Shown here: positions 63,738 through 64,000 of the stretch, piece after piece | How the letters are laid out: the number at the start of each line of letters is the position of its first letter | Position numbering within the stretch: the stretch's first letter is position 1 | Assembly (NCBI GenBank): GCA_949316495.1 | Contig: OX439009.1 | Coordinates: 35,714,155-35,778,154, forward strand | Reading direction: 5' to 3' | Source of the DNA: Amphiduros pacificus | Lineage: Eukaryota; Annelida; Polychaeta; Phyllodocida; Hesionidae | Length of the DNA stretch: 64,000 nucleotides | Program-made: the position numbers and the translations under genes | The notes under the pieces: generated by a model | What the model saw: the letters and a program-made list of their open reading frames with translations, nothing else | Told to the model about the DNA's origin: nothing | The model's database searches: none

Positions 63738-64000
63738 CTAGTGCTCTCCCATGGGCGTCATGGATCCCTTGGACCTCGTGTAGCATTCAAACACCATTCA
63801 GCCAGTATAACATCGCTGGCAGTGATAAAGAGGGCGGGACCAGTCTGTGAGGGCATGGGACCTGACAAAAAGGGTCGGCACCGAGCGTCATGCTGAATTC
63901 TGACTTATCAACAAGTGCGCAGGATGTGAGGAAGGATTGAGAACGTATTATTTCTCCACTACCAACTTAGATGATGGTAAGGAGTTGATAATGGTTCTGG

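Larger units (their letters stand above)
54610..64000 (+). other. PDZRN3/4-like: Start of the next intron, open at the window end
   Basis: Begins GTAAAT after the acidic-linker exon; no acceptor with PDZ2 coding follows. The densest minisatellite region of the window lies here (55.1-55.6, 56.2-56.9, 58.4-58.9, 60.2-61.1 and 61.8-62.1 kb), with two retroelement tails. The last 1.9 kb shows nothing but a CTCF-like site near 63,725. Confidence 0.75.

Overview
This is eukaryotic, animal-like DNA. It has no dense operon-like coding. The only convincing protein-coding sequence is three short exons with GT/AG splice borders, separated by introns of about 17-18 kb. The rest is AT-rich intronic sequence crowded with minisatellites. 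The coding signal is a plus-strand orthologue of the PDZRN3/PDZRN4 (LNX3/LNX4) family of PDZ-domain RING E3 ligases. The gene family is recognised from the end of the first PDZ domain, the conserved TQTD linker motif and an acidic linker that precedes PDZ2. An invertebrate bilaterian is likely, perhaps a lophotrochozoan such as a mollusc, or an amphioxus-like animal. The species cannot be fixed from the sequence.

Layout. Bases 1-18,440 hold no exon I can support; they are probably an intron of the long RING-containing isoform or upstream flank, and carry minisatellites near 0.54, 1.1, 4.7, 6.6, 8.8, 9.8-10.5 and 13.0-13.5 kb. A CpG-richer stretch at 18.44-18.77 kb leads into a candidate alternative first exon (18,771-18,845). 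It would splice in phase 0 to the exon at 37,182-37,450, which splices in phase 2 to the exon at 54,459-54,609. The window ends inside the next intron, before PDZ2. Human PDZRN3/4 also have short isoforms whose alternative first exon joins at the same VNG residue, so the layout may be an old alternative-promoter design.

Minisatellites are the dominant feature: about thirty tandem arrays that together cover roughly 9-10 kb. Several are tandem copies of recognisable transcription-factor sites: five CTCF-type cores at exactly 50-bp spacing (40.4-40.6 kb), p53-type half-sites every 18 bp (27.2-27.7 kb), a 16-bp palindrome built from two K50-homeodomain sites (56.2-56.9 kb), SOX sites every 37 bp (60.2-61.1 kb), ETS plus nuclear-receptor half-sites every 31 bp (58.4-58.9 kb) and AGGTCA arrays (55.1 and 61.8 kb). 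CTCF-type cores also occur singly or in pairs elsewhere, mostly on the plus strand.

Two short non-LTR-retrotransposon or SINE tails are visible (about 55.68 and 60.85 kb), one of them inserted inside a minisatellite. I see no tRNA, rRNA, CRISPR array, complete transposon or recognisable viral fossil. Many reading frames above 60 codons exist, but nearly all are minisatellite translations or chance frames.
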